From NCBI GenBank assembly GCA_903847275.1, contig CAINDC010000243.1, forward strand, positions 1 to 32,221: 32,221 nt of DNA, given 5' to 3'. The notes below the pieces were generated by a model. It did not search any database and was not told the DNA's origin. It saw only the letters and a list, made by a program, of their open reading frames with translations. This DNA is from an uncultured Pseudomonadota bacterium. Lineage in GTDB: Bacteria > Pseudomonadota > Gammaproteobacteria > Methylococcales > Methylomonadaceae. Both the position numbers and the translations under genes were made by a program. This document shows positions 14,701 to 23,123 of this stretch, piece after piece (position 1 is the stretch's first letter; each line of letters begins with the position of its first letter).

Positions 14701-15539
14701 CTATCAATGACATTATTGTCGATAAAGTTAAAAAGATTTTAGTTATCGAAGATGATCCGAAATTAGCCACGTCGATTACGGTGTTATTGGGTGAAGATAA
14801 AACCAGTATCGTCACGGCAGAAAATGGCAAGCTTGCACTCGCTACCATTGAAGCCAATTATTTTGATTTAATCGTATTAGATTTCGGATTGCCTGATATG
14901 ACAGGGTTGGAATTGTTAAAACGGGCAAATGAAAATAGATCGGTAAAAATGCCCCCTGTGATTATTTATACGGGGCGAGATTTAACCCGCCAAGAATATG
15001 AAGAAATTCAAAAATACACCAATAGCGTGATTGTGAAAAGTGTGCAATCTGATGAACGTTTGTTAGCAGAATCGCGATTATTTTTACATCGCGCCGTGAC
15101 CAGTTTGCCTGAAAAATCTAAAAAAATGTTGTTGTCGTTGCACGATAAAAACGCAATGTTCCAAGGCAAAAAAGTATTATTAGTGGACGATGATATTCGT
15201 AACATTTTTTCATTGTCAGCGGTTTTGGAAGAACGCGGAATGATTGTAATGACTGCGAGTAATGGACAAGAAGCGTTAGATCAACTCCAGACAGTGCAAT
15301 TGAATAACATGGATTTGATTATTACCGACATTATGATGCCTGGTATGGACGGTTTAGAATTGATTAAACGAATTCGTGCTGAAGATTGTTATTTTTCTTT
15401 GCCGATTATCGCGTTGACAGCAAAAGCAATGAAAGAAGACCGTCATCGTTGTTTAGAAGCTGGTGCATCGGATTATTTAACCAAACCTGTTGATGTGGAT
15501 AGATTATTATCAATGTTGCACGTTTGGTTATATCGGTAA
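11799..15539 (+). CDS. Hybrid histidine kinase: 2 TM, HAMP-like repeats, GAF, coiled coil, HisKA-HATPase, three receivers
   Basis: The 1246-residue product has two membrane helices (about 9-28 and 40-60) with a very short periplasmic loop, so the signal is probably cytoplasmic or membrane-borne. HAMP-like repeats follow to about 255, then the connector NWIKTGLAELSGRIRG and a GAF domain (about 275-420). Four 28-residue coiled-coil repeats (437-548) lead into HisKA with the phospho-acceptor His583 (NMSHELRTP) and a HATPase with NLLSNAFKFTE and GGTGLGLTI (about 690-805). Three receivers follow with intact Asp at 906, 1028 and 1177. This architecture relays phosphate through a kinase to several receivers. 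The CheR-CheB gene starts seven bases after its stop, and four more signalling genes follow, so it is probably the first gene of an operon. The ligand of the GAF domain cannot be read. Confidence 0.93.
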   Translation: MFTTRLQTKLFAAFLILLLMSSVTTFIAVSQLDTENLRSWLFLMLGVSWLFGIGFTFLISNTLKQRINIVTEQTNSILQGNLKSLDQEINGDDDDEFVVITQKNFKISQILFFLLQDLESLAQASRDGKLQQRLEMDKYQGDWKLIASTVNTLLDAATRPIDAQAAVLQKMAEGVLNTHITDNFKGEHNRIKDAVNRIADIAANVMHEFDSLLSDFEAGDFARRATTEGYDGDWNTILAGVNRILGIVHQSTQEVQTQNWIKTGLAELSGRIRGDMSLNDLAYQVASYIAVYTNAQIGALYLWNESDERLHLTGSYAYEFRKNLSQSFALGESLVGQAALEKQIIVVSDLPEDYVRISSGIGGIKARSTIVVPILHEGNIKGVLELGSLTEFSKETLDLLRLYSDTIGMAVVVAESAVTTRFLLKQAQEQSEKLKSQQEELQQYNEELEEQTQALQENELALKIQQEELQQSNEELEEQTQALQASESQLIKQQEELEQSNQALEEQTQALQASEAQLKLQQDELQQTNEELIDRTEALEQQRDKVEQKNNLLKAAQDDLTRRAEELAITSKYKSEFLANMSHELRTPLNSMLLLSRSLSDNREGNLNEKQVQSARVVYQSGNDLLSIINDILDLSKIESGHELAIMETVPLDEVISQTEGLYRPVAADKGLEFIVDVAENTPKDLYTDRQRLGQILRNLLSNAFKFTERGSVSLSVWIPDSFTDKYANMLAISVADTGVGIPEDKQLAIWEAFQQADGSISRQYGGTGLGLTISRELTRLLGGEIQVESELNVGSRFTLYLPLNGINISTNEISAEKLVVPAINEAFEQIKKKAVQNRPVVRISDDRETLASDDCVILIVEDDSIFAEVLAGLCHKNGYQYLAAASAEEALNLLASYNIIGIFLDMLLPEKDGLFLLTHIKENLDKAHIPIYVMSADSSYSDVISHGALGFLTKPVTEEELEKAFESINDIIVDKVKKILVIEDDPKLATSITVLLGEDKTSIVTAENGKLALATIEANYFDLIVLDFGLPDMTGLELLKRANENRSVKMPPVIIYTGRDLTRQEYEEIQKYTNSVIVKSVQSDERLLAESRLFLHRAVTSLPEKSKKMLLSLHDKNAMFQGKKVLLVDDDIRNIFSLSAVLEERGMIVMTASNGQEALDQLQTVQLNNMDLIITDIMMPGMDGLELIKRIRAEDCYFSLPIIALTAKAMKEDRHRCLEAGASDYLTKPVDVDRLLSMLHVWLYR
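13107..13442 (+). repeat. Four tandem 84-bp units encoding 28-residue coiled-coil repeats
   Basis: Residues 437-464, 465-492, 493-520 and 521-548 of the hybrid kinase are tandem copies of a unit beginning QQEELQQSNEELEEQTQALQ. Each unit is exactly four heptads. The first three units are nearly identical in protein sequence but differ at many third codon positions; the fourth has diverged. They form a rigid signalling helix between GAF and kinase domains. Confidence 0.85.
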
Positions 15540-15546
15540 TTTTAAA

Positions 15547-17046
15547 ATGATTAACGAATGCGAAAATTATGAATTGGATTTATTGCTCAACGTGATTGAA
15601 TATCGCTGGGGGTATGATTTTCGTGATTATGCTCGTGGCTCTATTGCACGACGAGTGAAAAATGTGATGTCCAGACATCGTATTAAATACATTAGTGATT
15701 TAATTCCGCTTGTTTTATATGATGCCGATTTTTTCCAAGACATGATTGGTGATTTTTCGATTACGGTGACAGAAATGTTTCGTGATCCAAAGGTGTGGAA
15801 TAAAATCGTTACCGAAGTGTTGCCGCGTTTAAAAAGTTGGCCTTATTTTAAAATTTGGCACGCAGCCTGTGCGACAGGTGAAGAAGTTTGGTCGATGGCA
15901 ATTTTGCTTAAAGAAGCGGGGCTATTAGAACGCGCCACCATTTATGCCACAGATTTCAATGACAGTGCGCTTCACCAAGCACGAAAAGGCACTTACCTTG
16001 TTAAAAATATGCAAGCCGCTACTCGTAATTATGTTAAAGCAGGTGGACAGCATTCTTTGTCTGAATACTATATGGCACAAGGAGATGAAGTGATTTTGGA
16101 TGCCGAATTAGGTAAACGGATTGTGTGGGCGAATCATAATTTAACGACGGATCGTATTTTTGGTGAAATGAATCTAATTGTATGTCGTAACGTGCTTATT
16201 TATTTTGCGCCTAATTTACAGAATAATGTCTTGACGTTATTTACCCTTAGTTTGTCACGCGGTGGTTTTTTATGTTTAGGTGCTAAAGAAACATTATCTT
16301 TTATGGGCGTGAAAAATTGCTATATTCCATTGGCAATAAATGAAAAGATTTGGTGCAGAAAAAATACTATCGATTTTATCGATCCAGCCACGCTTACCGA
16401 GCAAATTAATTCAGTAGCGATTGAACATCCACGTCATAATCCAAATGGTGGAATTATTGCTATTGGTTGTTCAATGGGCGGGGCAAAAGCGTTGCAAGCG
16501 ATATTATCAAAATTATCACCTGACTTTCCATTGCCGATTGTCATCACACAACATATTTCACCGTCAAAAAATTCGTTTTTGGCTGAAGTTTTACAACGTT
16601 CATGTGTTTTAACCGTAAAAGATGCAGAAGATGGTGATCGCATTAAAATAGGTTATGTTTATGTCGCGCCATCCGATTATCATTTGGTTATAGAAGAAAA
16701 TGCAACCCTCACGCTATCTTCTCAAGAACGCAAATCTTATGCGCGTCCAAGTATTGATGTAATGTTTCAATCGGTTGCGAATGCTTATGGCGAAGATGCC
16801 ATTGGTGTTGTTTTGACAGGTGCGAATGCGGATGGGGCTGAAGGTTTAGATGCTATCCGAAAAGCGGGTGGTTGGGCGTTGATTGAAGATCCAAAAACAG
16901 CGAATACTGGATTTATGCCAAATGCAGCATTGTGTAAAGCGGGTGCAGATTGTGTTTTGCCGCTTAAAAAAATTGCAGATGCGTTAATTGATCGAGCAAA
17001 AACGATGCAATATCAAACAACGGCACAACTGCCAAATAATCCATAA
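15547..17046 (+). CDS. CheR-CheB fusion: methyltransferase plus methylesterase, no receiver
   Basis: From ATG 15547 the product is 499 residues. The first half (about 1-275) is CheR-like: an alpha-helical N domain with ARGSIARRVKNVMSRHRI, the SAM site HAACATGEEVWSMAI, ATDFNDSALHQARKG, and LIVCRNVLIYF. The second half (about 300-490) is a CheB methylesterase with its triad intact: Ser309 (GCSMGG), His336 (TQHISP) and Asp429 (GANADG). CheR methylates and CheB demethylates receptor glutamates. CheB normally carries an N-terminal receiver; here none exists, so control must come from elsewhere, for example the neighbouring receivers. The common fusion known to me is CheB first, then CheR; this order is reversed. 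No CheA, CheW or flagellar gene is nearby, so a regulatory role on a kinase or on the receptor at 25873 is as likely as chemotaxis. Confidence 0.9.
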   Translation: MINECENYELDLLLNVIEYRWGYDFRDYARGSIARRVKNVMSRHRIKYISDLIPLVLYDADFFQDMIGDFSITVTEMFRDPKVWNKIVTEVLPRLKSWPYFKIWHAACATGEEVWSMAILLKEAGLLERATIYATDFNDSALHQARKGTYLVKNMQAATRNYVKAGGQHSLSEYYMAQGDEVILDAELGKRIVWANHNLTTDRIFGEMNLIVCRNVLIYFAPNLQNNVLTLFTLSLSRGGFLCLGAKETLSFMGVKNCYIPLAINEKIWCRKNTIDFIDPATLTEQINSVAIEHPRHNPNGGIIAIGCSMGGAKALQAILSKLSPDFPLPIVITQHISPSKNSFLAEVLQRSCVLTVKDAEDGDRIKIGYVYVAPSDYHLVIEENATLTLSSQERKSYARPSIDVMFQSVANAYGEDAIGVVLTGANADGAEGLDAIRKAGGWALIEDPKTANTGFMPNAALCKAGADCVLPLKKIADALIDRAKTMQYQTTAQLPNNP

Positions 17047-17067
17047 TTTTTAGTCTATAAATTTTTA

Positions 17068-18528
17068 ATGAACATTTTAATTGTTGATGATAGCGCAGCA
17101 AATTTGCTGGCGTTAAGTAACACCCTGACAGATTTAAACCTAACGATTACCGCAACCCATTCAGGTGAAGCTGCGTTAAAGATTTTGCTAAAAAGCGAAA
17201 CGTTGCCAGAAGTTGCCATTCTTGATGTCCAAATGCCGATGATGGATGGTTACGAATTAGCCAAAATTATGCGTTCACACCCGCGCACACAACATATTCC
17301 AATCATTTTTCTGTCGGCGATTTATACCGACGATTGGCACGTTGCGTTGGGTTACAAAAGTGGTGCAGTGGATTTTTTAACGAAACCATTCAATCCTGAT
17401 ATTTTGCGTGCAAAAGTGAATGTCTTTTTGGATATTGCGCGTTATCGACAAGAAAACGAAGCTCTGATTTTGCACGCAAAAGAACAAGCCGATTTGCTTG
17501 CGATTGCTAAAACAGAATTTCTTGCCAATATGTCGCATGAAATCCGCACGCCGATTCACGCAATTCTCGGACTTTCAGAATTGGCTTTGCAAAAAGACAC
17601 GGTAATAGAAACGCATCATTATTTAGAAAAAATTAACCAATGCACGCTGAATTTAATGTGCATTTTGAACGATATTTTGGATTCTTCTAAACTAGAGGCA
17701 GGTAGCATTCATATTGAATTTATCGAGTTTAATCTTGATTTCATATTGCAAAGTTTGAGTAATTTATTTTCAGACAATGCAGCAGAAAAAGGTATTAAAT
17801 TTGAAATTGAGATTTCGGCAGATGTTCCGCGTGATTTAATTGGCGACGGTTATAAATTGCAGCAAATTCTTACCAATTTGATTCGGAATGCGGTCAATTT
17901 CACGTCAGAAGATGGCATCATTATCTTTAGAATTACCCTTCAACGAATGGAAAAGCAGAAAGCGCGGTTATTGTTTTCGGTGATTGATACAGGCATTGGT
18001 CTTTCGTCTGATAAATATGAAGCGATATTTCAACCATTTAGCCAAGCCGACGGTTCTATCACTCGCCGTTTTGGTGGGACAGGTTTGGGATTATCGATTA
18101 GCCAAAAATTATTGCAGATGATGGGCGGCGAATTTGTGGTGCAATGCGTTTTGGGTGAAGGCTGTTGTTTTAGTTTTGAATTGTCGCTTGATGTTCAGAT
18201 GGAAAAATCAGCTCAATCGGATAAAGAGGAACGTCAGCTAATTGATGCGAAAAAGTTTAATAAATCTATGTTGAATTTCCCAGCGTCAAATTCATCAAAA
18301 GATTCAGTTCTCCGAACACCCGATGAAATTAAAGCGTTTAATCAAATCACGGTTGAATTGGACGAATTACTTGAAGGAAAAGATTTTATTTCGGATAGAT
18401 TGCTTGATACACTGAAACTCTATTTGAATTCCAACCAGATTCAACAGTTTTCTAAACTCTATAAATTGATTAGAAATATAAAATACGATGAAGCACGTAA
18501 AATTTTGAAACAGATTGTTGAATTATAG
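17068..18528 (+). CDS. REC-HisKA-HATPase hybrid histidine kinase
   Basis: The 486-residue product starts with a receiver (Asp53 in AILDVQMPMMDGYE, conserved Lys in LTKPF), then a short coiled coil, a HisKA domain with His157 in NMSHEIRTP, and a HATPase with NLIRNAVNFT, DTGIGLS and GGTGLGLSI. About 110 C-terminal residues have no recognised domain. No membrane helix is present, so it is soluble and takes input through its own receiver, probably from the phosphorelay started by the large kinase upstream. It follows the CheR-CheB gene by 21 bases and is probably in the same operon. The lack of an attached output domain means that it signals onward by phosphotransfer. Confidence 0.92.
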   Translation: MNILIVDDSAANLLALSNTLTDLNLTITATHSGEAALKILLKSETLPEVAILDVQMPMMDGYELAKIMRSHPRTQHIPIIFLSAIYTDDWHVALGYKSGAVDFLTKPFNPDILRAKVNVFLDIARYRQENEALILHAKEQADLLAIAKTEFLANMSHEIRTPIHAILGLSELALQKDTVIETHHYLEKINQCTLNLMCILNDILDSSKLEAGSIHIEFIEFNLDFILQSLSNLFSDNAAEKGIKFEIEISADVPRDLIGDGYKLQQILTNLIRNAVNFTSEDGIIIFRITLQRMEKQKARLLFSVIDTGIGLSSDKYEAIFQPFSQADGSITRRFGGTGLGLSISQKLLQMMGGEFVVQCVLGEGCCFSFELSLDVQMEKSAQSDKEERQLIDAKKFNKSMLNFPASNSSKDSVLRTPDEIKAFNQITVELDELLEGKDFISDRLLDTLKLYLNSNQIQQFSKLYKLIRNIKYDEARKILKQIVEL

Positions 18529-18566
18529 AATTTAACTAGAATCTGAAGCACGAGGATATAATTAAA

Positions 18567-20228
18567 ATGCCCGATACAACAAAACCAGTCATTCTAATCG
18601 CCGATGATGATGCGCTTAATGTGCAAATTTTAGCGGAATTTTTAGAATTAGATTATCGAATTAAAATCGCAACAAATGGCACAGAAACGCTGTCTATTGC
18701 TGAAAAATGCCAGCCCGATTTGATTCTGTTAGATGTTATGATGCCTGACGTTGATGGTTTTGAAGTGTGTCGTTTGCTAAAAAATAATCCCGTTACCAAT
18801 AAAATTACGGTTATTTTTTTAACGGCGAAAAATACCCGATTTGATGAAGAACTCGGTTTGAATTTAGGCGCTGTGGATTACATCTCAAAGCCATTTGTGA
18901 TTGGCATTGTGCGAGCGCGTATTCGTAATCACATTAAGCTAAAACATCAAGCTGAAGCTATTGAATATCTTGATAGCATGATTGAAGAACGAAAAAGAGC
19001 GGAAGAATCCGCTGCCGAACTTCAACAACAATTATTTCAATCACAAAAAATGGAAACCATTGGGCAATTAACCAGCGGTGTGGCGCACGATTTTAATAAT
19101 ATCTTGATGTCTATTTTGGGCTTTACGCGATTAGCGTTAATGCTCAATAATCAGCACAATGAAAATTCACCCGTTAAAGAAAAAATTAACAATTATTTAG
19201 AAAATGTCGAACGCTCTTCAAATCGAGCGGCGGATTTGGTTGATAAAATGCTGATTTTTTGTCGTGAAGGCAGTGCTGCAAAAGCGACGATTCCGATTTC
19301 TCCCGTTAAAATTATGGAAGAAGTGGTTCAGCTGCTTCATTCAACCATTACCAGTAACATCTCTTTTGTAGAACGCTTCAATTTTAATGAAAATAAAGCC
19401 ATTAAAATTGTGGTTCACCCGATTGAACTACATCAAGTCATCACGAATTTAGTGGTCAATGCGAGAGATGCGATTCAAAGTAGCAATAATCATCATGGTG
19501 TTATCACGATTGATTTATCACTTTCTAAAAATTACAGCGGTCGGTGCAATGCGTGTTCAAAAAAATTAGAAGGTGATTTTGTTATTGCCAGTGTCAGTGA
19601 TAATGGCGAAGGCATTGATTCAGAAAAAATAAATCGCATTTTTGATCCATTTTTCACCACGAAAGAATTGGGCGAAGGCACTGGATTAGGTTTATCGGTT
19701 GTGAGTGGCATTCTCCATAATGCCGATGGACATATTGTGGTTGAATCGACACGTGGTAAAGGAACAAGTTTTCATTTGTTATTTCCACTCGCCCACGAAG
19801 AAATAAATAACGAACTAGATGATAGTGTTGCGGAGAAAAATGCTTTAATTTGTCAACGCCAGTTAAGAATTTGTGTCGTTGATGATGAAGAAATTATTTG
19901 TATGTTGTTTAAAGAGTGTTTGATTGATTTTGGTTATGCGGTCGAAGCATTTACTTCTAGTCCTTTGGCATTGGAATACTTTAGAAATGCCCCCGATTAT
20001 TTTGATGCGATTATTACAGATTATGGAATGCCAAATTTGACAGGACTTGATTTAGCGTCTGAAATGCTCGCGATTCGTCCCCAATTACCGATTTTAATTT
20101 GTACAGGTTACAGTGATAAATTGAAAACGGCTGAAGATTTGCCGCAAGGTAATACATTTTTATTTAGAAAACCTGTTGGTACAGATCAAATTATCAGTAC
20201 ATTAGAAAACTTTTTTAATAATTCTTAA
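18567..20228 (+). CDS. REC-HisKA-HATPase-REC hybrid histidine kinase
   Basis: The 553-residue product has an N-terminal receiver (Asp56 in LLDVMMPDVDG, Lys in ISKPF), a coiled coil, a HisKA domain of the NtrB-like type with His174 in GVAHDFNNILMSI, and a HATPase with NARDAI, DNGEGID and EGTGLGLSV. A second receiver ends the chain (Asp485 in IITDYGMPNLTG). A CNACSKKLEG stretch in the ATPase lid is usual in this subgroup. An AGGATAT ribosome site precedes the ATG. Soluble, with receivers at both ends, it is probably a middle relay in the cassette. Confidence 0.92.
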   Translation: MPDTTKPVILIADDDALNVQILAEFLELDYRIKIATNGTETLSIAEKCQPDLILLDVMMPDVDGFEVCRLLKNNPVTNKITVIFLTAKNTRFDEELGLNLGAVDYISKPFVIGIVRARIRNHIKLKHQAEAIEYLDSMIEERKRAEESAAELQQQLFQSQKMETIGQLTSGVAHDFNNILMSILGFTRLALMLNNQHNENSPVKEKINNYLENVERSSNRAADLVDKMLIFCREGSAAKATIPISPVKIMEEVVQLLHSTITSNISFVERFNFNENKAIKIVVHPIELHQVITNLVVNARDAIQSSNNHHGVITIDLSLSKNYSGRCNACSKKLEGDFVIASVSDNGEGIDSEKINRIFDPFFTTKELGEGTGLGLSVVSGILHNADGHIVVESTRGKGTSFHLLFPLAHEEINNELDDSVAEKNALICQRQLRICVVDDEEIICMLFKECLIDFGYAVEAFTSSPLALEYFRNAPDYFDAIITDYGMPNLTGLDLASEMLAIRPQLPILICTGYSDKLKTAEDLPQGNTFLFRKPVGTDQIISTLENFFNNS

Positions 20229-20252
20229 CTTTAACTTTTTTGGGAGACTGTG

Positions 20253-20621
20253 ATGTCTAAAATTTTAATTATTGATGATGATCCACAAGTGTGTGAACTA
20301 ATTTCTGTGATGCTTAACTTTGAGAAGCATGCTGTTGAAATTGCTTATAATGCGGCTGATGCGTTAAAACTTTATAAGTCACACCACCATGATTTGATTA
20401 TCACTGACATACTTATGCCAGGCAAAGATGGTATTGATACGATTTGTGAGCTGATGGAATTAAATCGTGACGTGCCTATTATCGCTATGTCTGGTGGACG
20501 ACGCGCATTATCGAGTGATTTTAACTTGAATTCTGCGAAATTGGTGGGAGCAAAGGTTATGTTGAAAAAACCATTTACTGATATTCAATTAAGACAAGCC
20601 GTTAAACAGGCGATGGCATAA
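20253..20621 (+). CDS. Single-domain response regulator (receiver only), copy 1
   Basis: The 122-residue product is one receiver domain: acidic pair IIDDDPQ, phospho-acceptor Asp52 in IITDILMPGKDG, AMSGG switch region and the conserved Lys in LKKPFT. ATG 20253 was preferred over the overlapping GTG 20250 because of the MSKILIIDDD start and the GGGAG ribosome site. With no output domain it could act by protein contact, as CheY and DivK do, or as a phosphate sink. It is a close paralogue of the next gene, from a tandem duplication. Confidence 0.92.
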   Translation: MSKILIIDDDPQVCELISVMLNFEKHAVEIAYNAADALKLYKSHHHDLIITDILMPGKDGIDTICELMELNRDVPIIAMSGGRRALSSDFNLNSAKLVGAKVMLKKPFTDIQLRQAVKQAMA

Positions 20622-20646
20622 ATTTAAACGATTCAAGGAAACGACA

Positions 20647-21033
20647 ATGGCAAATATCTTACTTGTTGATGATGATTTACAAGTGCGTGAATTACTTACC
20701 ATCATGCTGACACACGATAAACATTCAGTGGTGGTCGCTGAGAATGGTGCAGAAGCATTAAAAACTTACAAATCACGCAAATTTGATTTGGTTATTACTG
20801 ACATACTTATGCCAAAACAAGATGGAATTGAAACCATTCTTGCGCTTTTAGAAATCGACACAAAGGTTCCGATTGTCGCCATGTCTGGTGGCAGAGGCGC
20901 GATGTTAAGTAGCGATTTTAATTTGGATTCTGCCAAAATAATTGGTGCGAATGCAATTTTGAAAAAACCATTTACACATGGTCAATTGCAAGAAGCAATT
21001 ACAACCGCAATGAATACACCACGTCACGCATAA
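20647..21033 (+). CDS. Single-domain response regulator (receiver only), copy 2
   Basis: The 128-residue receiver has LVDDDLQ, Asp52 in VITDILMPKQDG, AMSGG and LKKPFT. It matches copy 1 at roughly half its positions; the ILKKPFT and SSDFNLDSAK segments are nearly the same. An AAGGAAA ribosome site lies 7 bases before ATG. It is the last gene of the cassette and ends near a stem-loop at 21043-21086. The substitutions near Asp52 (PGKDG against PKQDG) and on the alpha4 face suggest that the two copies have begun to differ in partner choice. Confidence 0.92.
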   Translation: MANILLVDDDLQVRELLTIMLTHDKHSVVVAENGAEALKTYKSRKFDLVITDILMPKQDGIETILALLEIDTKVPIVAMSGGRGAMLSSDFNLDSAKIIGANAILKKPFTHGQLQEAITTAMNTPRHA

Positions 21034-21042
21034 ATGTTTATT

Positions 21043-21086
21043 TTGAGCGACTATTCACACATTTATCGTATGAATAGTTGGCTCAA
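21043..21086 (+). terminator. Imperfect 14-bp stem-loop between the receiver cassette and the flavoprotein gene
   Basis: TTGAGC (21043-21048) and ACTATTCA (21050-21057) pair with TGAATAGT (21071-21078) and GCTCAA (21081-21086), with a small asymmetric bulge and a 13-base loop. Only AATAAA-type bases follow, not a T-run. The 3' arm ends six bases before the ATG of the flavoprotein gene and covers the place where its ribosome site would be, so it may control translation as well as, or instead of, ending the upstream transcript. Confidence 0.45.
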
Positions 21087-21092
21087 TAAATC

Positions 21093-22316
21093 ATGAAAAC
21101 AATCGCAATTATTGGTGCAGGTGCAGCAGGTTTAATGGCAGCAGAAGTGCTTAGTCACGCAGATGTTCGTGTGAGGGTTTATGACGCGATGCCATCAGTA
21201 GGACGAAAGTTTTTAATGGCGGGTAAAGGTGGAATGAACATTTCACACGCGGAAGATTTTTCTGTTTTTATGACACGCTACGGCACGCACCAACAAAATC
21301 TTGCCCCTTATTTAAATGCTTTTACCCCGACAGATTTACGCGCATGGTTAAGTGAATTAGGCATTGAAACGTTTGTTGGTTCTTCGGGACGCATTTTTCC
21401 AAAAGAAATGAAAGCCGCGCCGTTATTACGCGCTTGGTTACATCGTTTGCGTTCACGCGGTGTTCAATTTTCAATGCGTCATCGTTGGTTAGGTTGGAAA
21501 AATGATGAAGCACAAACGTTGGTTTTTGATGCGCCAAATGGTGAACAAATAGTAACCGCTGATGCTGTGATATTGGCATTGGGCGGTGGCAGTTGGGCTA
21601 AATTGGGTTCAACGGGTGAGTGGGTTTCAATTTTGCGTGAAAAAGGTATAAAAGTTGAAACATTACAGCCAAGTAATTGCGGTTTTAATGTAGCGTGGAG
21701 CGATTATTTCAAAGCGCGTTTTGCAGGTTTGCCAGTCAAAAATGTGAGTTTACGTTTTGAAGATTTGGAGCAAAAAGGCGAACTAATGTTGACTGAAAAT
21801 GGCATTGAAGGTGGTTTGATTTATGCCGCATCGTCACGCATTCGAAACACAATTTTTAACATGGGAACGGCAACGATTTATCTCGATTTATTTCCCGATA
21901 AAACAGCAGAAGAATTATTAAAAAAACTAAGTAAACCGCGTGGAAAGTCATCAACAGCCCAATTTTGGCGTAGACAATTGGGTTTAGACGGCGTGAAAGC
22001 TGGATTGGTGCGGGAAATTTTATCGGTTGATGATTTAAATTCGTCTGAGTTAGTCGTGCATACGCTCAAAAAATTTCCTGTGGTTTTACTTTCCCCGCGT
22101 CCGCTTGATGAAGCAATTAGTAGTGCGGGCGGTGTTTGTTTTGATGAATTGAATGACGATTTAACGAGTAAAAAATTGACGGGTGTTTTTTATGCGGGAG
22201 AAATGTTGGATTGGGAAGCACCGACGGGCGGTTATTTATTGACTGCGTGTTTAGCAACAGGACGAGCAGCGGGGTTCAGTGCATTAAAATGGTTGGAATC
22301 TTGTCGCCCACAATAA
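21093..22316 (+). CDS. FAD-dependent oxidoreductase, HI0933/BaiN-like (TIGR03862-type flavoprotein)
   Basis: The 407-residue product starts with a dinucleotide-binding motif IIGAGAAGLMAAEVL, followed by GRKFLMAGKGGMNISH, the signature of the HI0933/BaiN/YhiN flavoprotein family. Other landmarks are LALGGGSWAKLGSTG, GGLIYAASSRIR, and FYAGEMLDWEAPTGGYLL near the C terminus, with the second FAD-contact segment. The reaction of this subfamily is unknown; relatives are annotated as NAD(P)/FAD-dependent oxidoreductases. No Shine-Dalgarno is visible before the ATG, and the stem-loop described above ends six bases before it. Tail-to-tail with the carbonic anhydrase gene. Confidence 0.9.
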   Translation: MKTIAIIGAGAAGLMAAEVLSHADVRVRVYDAMPSVGRKFLMAGKGGMNISHAEDFSVFMTRYGTHQQNLAPYLNAFTPTDLRAWLSELGIETFVGSSGRIFPKEMKAAPLLRAWLHRLRSRGVQFSMRHRWLGWKNDEAQTLVFDAPNGEQIVTADAVILALGGGSWAKLGSTGEWVSILREKGIKVETLQPSNCGFNVAWSDYFKARFAGLPVKNVSLRFEDLEQKGELMLTENGIEGGLIYAASSRIRNTIFNMGTATIYLDLFPDKTAEELLKKLSKPRGKSSTAQFWRRQLGLDGVKAGLVREILSVDDLNSSELVVHTLKKFPVVLLSPRPLDEAISSAGGVCFDELNDDLTSKKLTGVFYAGEMLDWEAPTGGYLLTACLATGRAAGFSALKWLESCRPQ

Positions 22317-22351
22317 AAATCACCTCGTTTTAAAGTGGACGACAGAAAGAA

Positions 22352-22930
22352 TTAACGAACTGCGCCAATGCGTGTCGCTTCAGGAACTTCAATTAAACCA
22401 CCCGTTTTAACATCGTAAATATAGCCATAAACTGGAATATCACTAGGAACAAGTGGATGATTTTTAATCCGAACAACATCTTCAACAACGCTTTGTGCTA
22501 AGTCACTAATGGTTAACCATGAAATATGTTTAGCTTCATGAGAACCGCCACCTTCACCGCAATCATGCCAGCCATTTTCATCAACAGATGCTGTTTTTAA
22601 ACTACTCGCCAACAAATCACGCATAATTTCATCGGTAAATGTTTCCATTCCGCAATCTGTGTGATGAATGACAAACCATTCTTTTGTACCGAGTAATTTG
22701 TACGAAATCACCAATGAACGGATTGCATCATCACTCGCGCGTCCACCCGCGTTACGAATAACATGAGCATCGCCTTCACTCAAACCAGCATATTTTGCAG
22801 GATCTAAACGTGCATCCATACACGTTAAAATTGCAAATTGACGAGCGGGCGGCATCGCTAAATCGCCTTTTTGAAAATTTGCGTGATATTCACGATTTGC
22901 GAGTAAAACTTCATTTAGAACTTTTGACAT
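22352..22930 (-). CDS. Beta-carbonic anhydrase
   Basis: The enzyme interconverts CO2 and bicarbonate. From ATG 22930 it is 192 residues; GAGGTG lies about seven bases upstream and fixes this start over longer in-frame options. The zinc site is complete: Cys37 and Asp39 in TCMDARLDP, and His90 and Cys93 in HHTDCG. The Asp39-Arg41 dyad and [10 protein letters not shown] are also typical. The short form resembles small beta-class enzymes of soil bacteria and mycobacteria. In an organism that releases CO2 from C1 compounds it may supply bicarbonate for carboxylations or help pH balance; this role is inferred. No signal peptide, so cytoplasmic. Confidence 0.92.
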   Translation of the reverse strand: MSKVLNEVLLANREYHANFQKGDLAMPPARQFAILTCMDARLDPAKYAGLSEGDAHVIRNAGGRASDDAIRSLVISYKLLGTKEWFVIHHTDCGMETFTDEIMRDLLASSLKTASVDENGWHDCGEGGGSHEAKHISWLTISDLAQSVVEDVVRIKNHPLVPSDIPVYGYIYDVKTGGLIEVPEATRIGAVR

Positions 22931-23123
22931 AAAACACCTCATTATTTTATTAAAATTTAAAAATGCTTGCGTCCTTCTGCGTGACACTAAAAGCAGCCAT
23001 AGTGTAACAGGTGTAATAGTTGTTTTTAATAGTAGGCAAATTATCAAGGAATGAATAAATCTAAGTTATACTACGAACAAGCGGCTAGCCTCGTACTTTT
23101 TAATTACTTACGTCACCATTGAA

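Noticed and set aside
22931-23047. Extended N terminus of the carbonic anhydrase
   Set aside because: ATG 22930 has a good ribosome site and gives the normal family length; the extension is promoter-like spacer.
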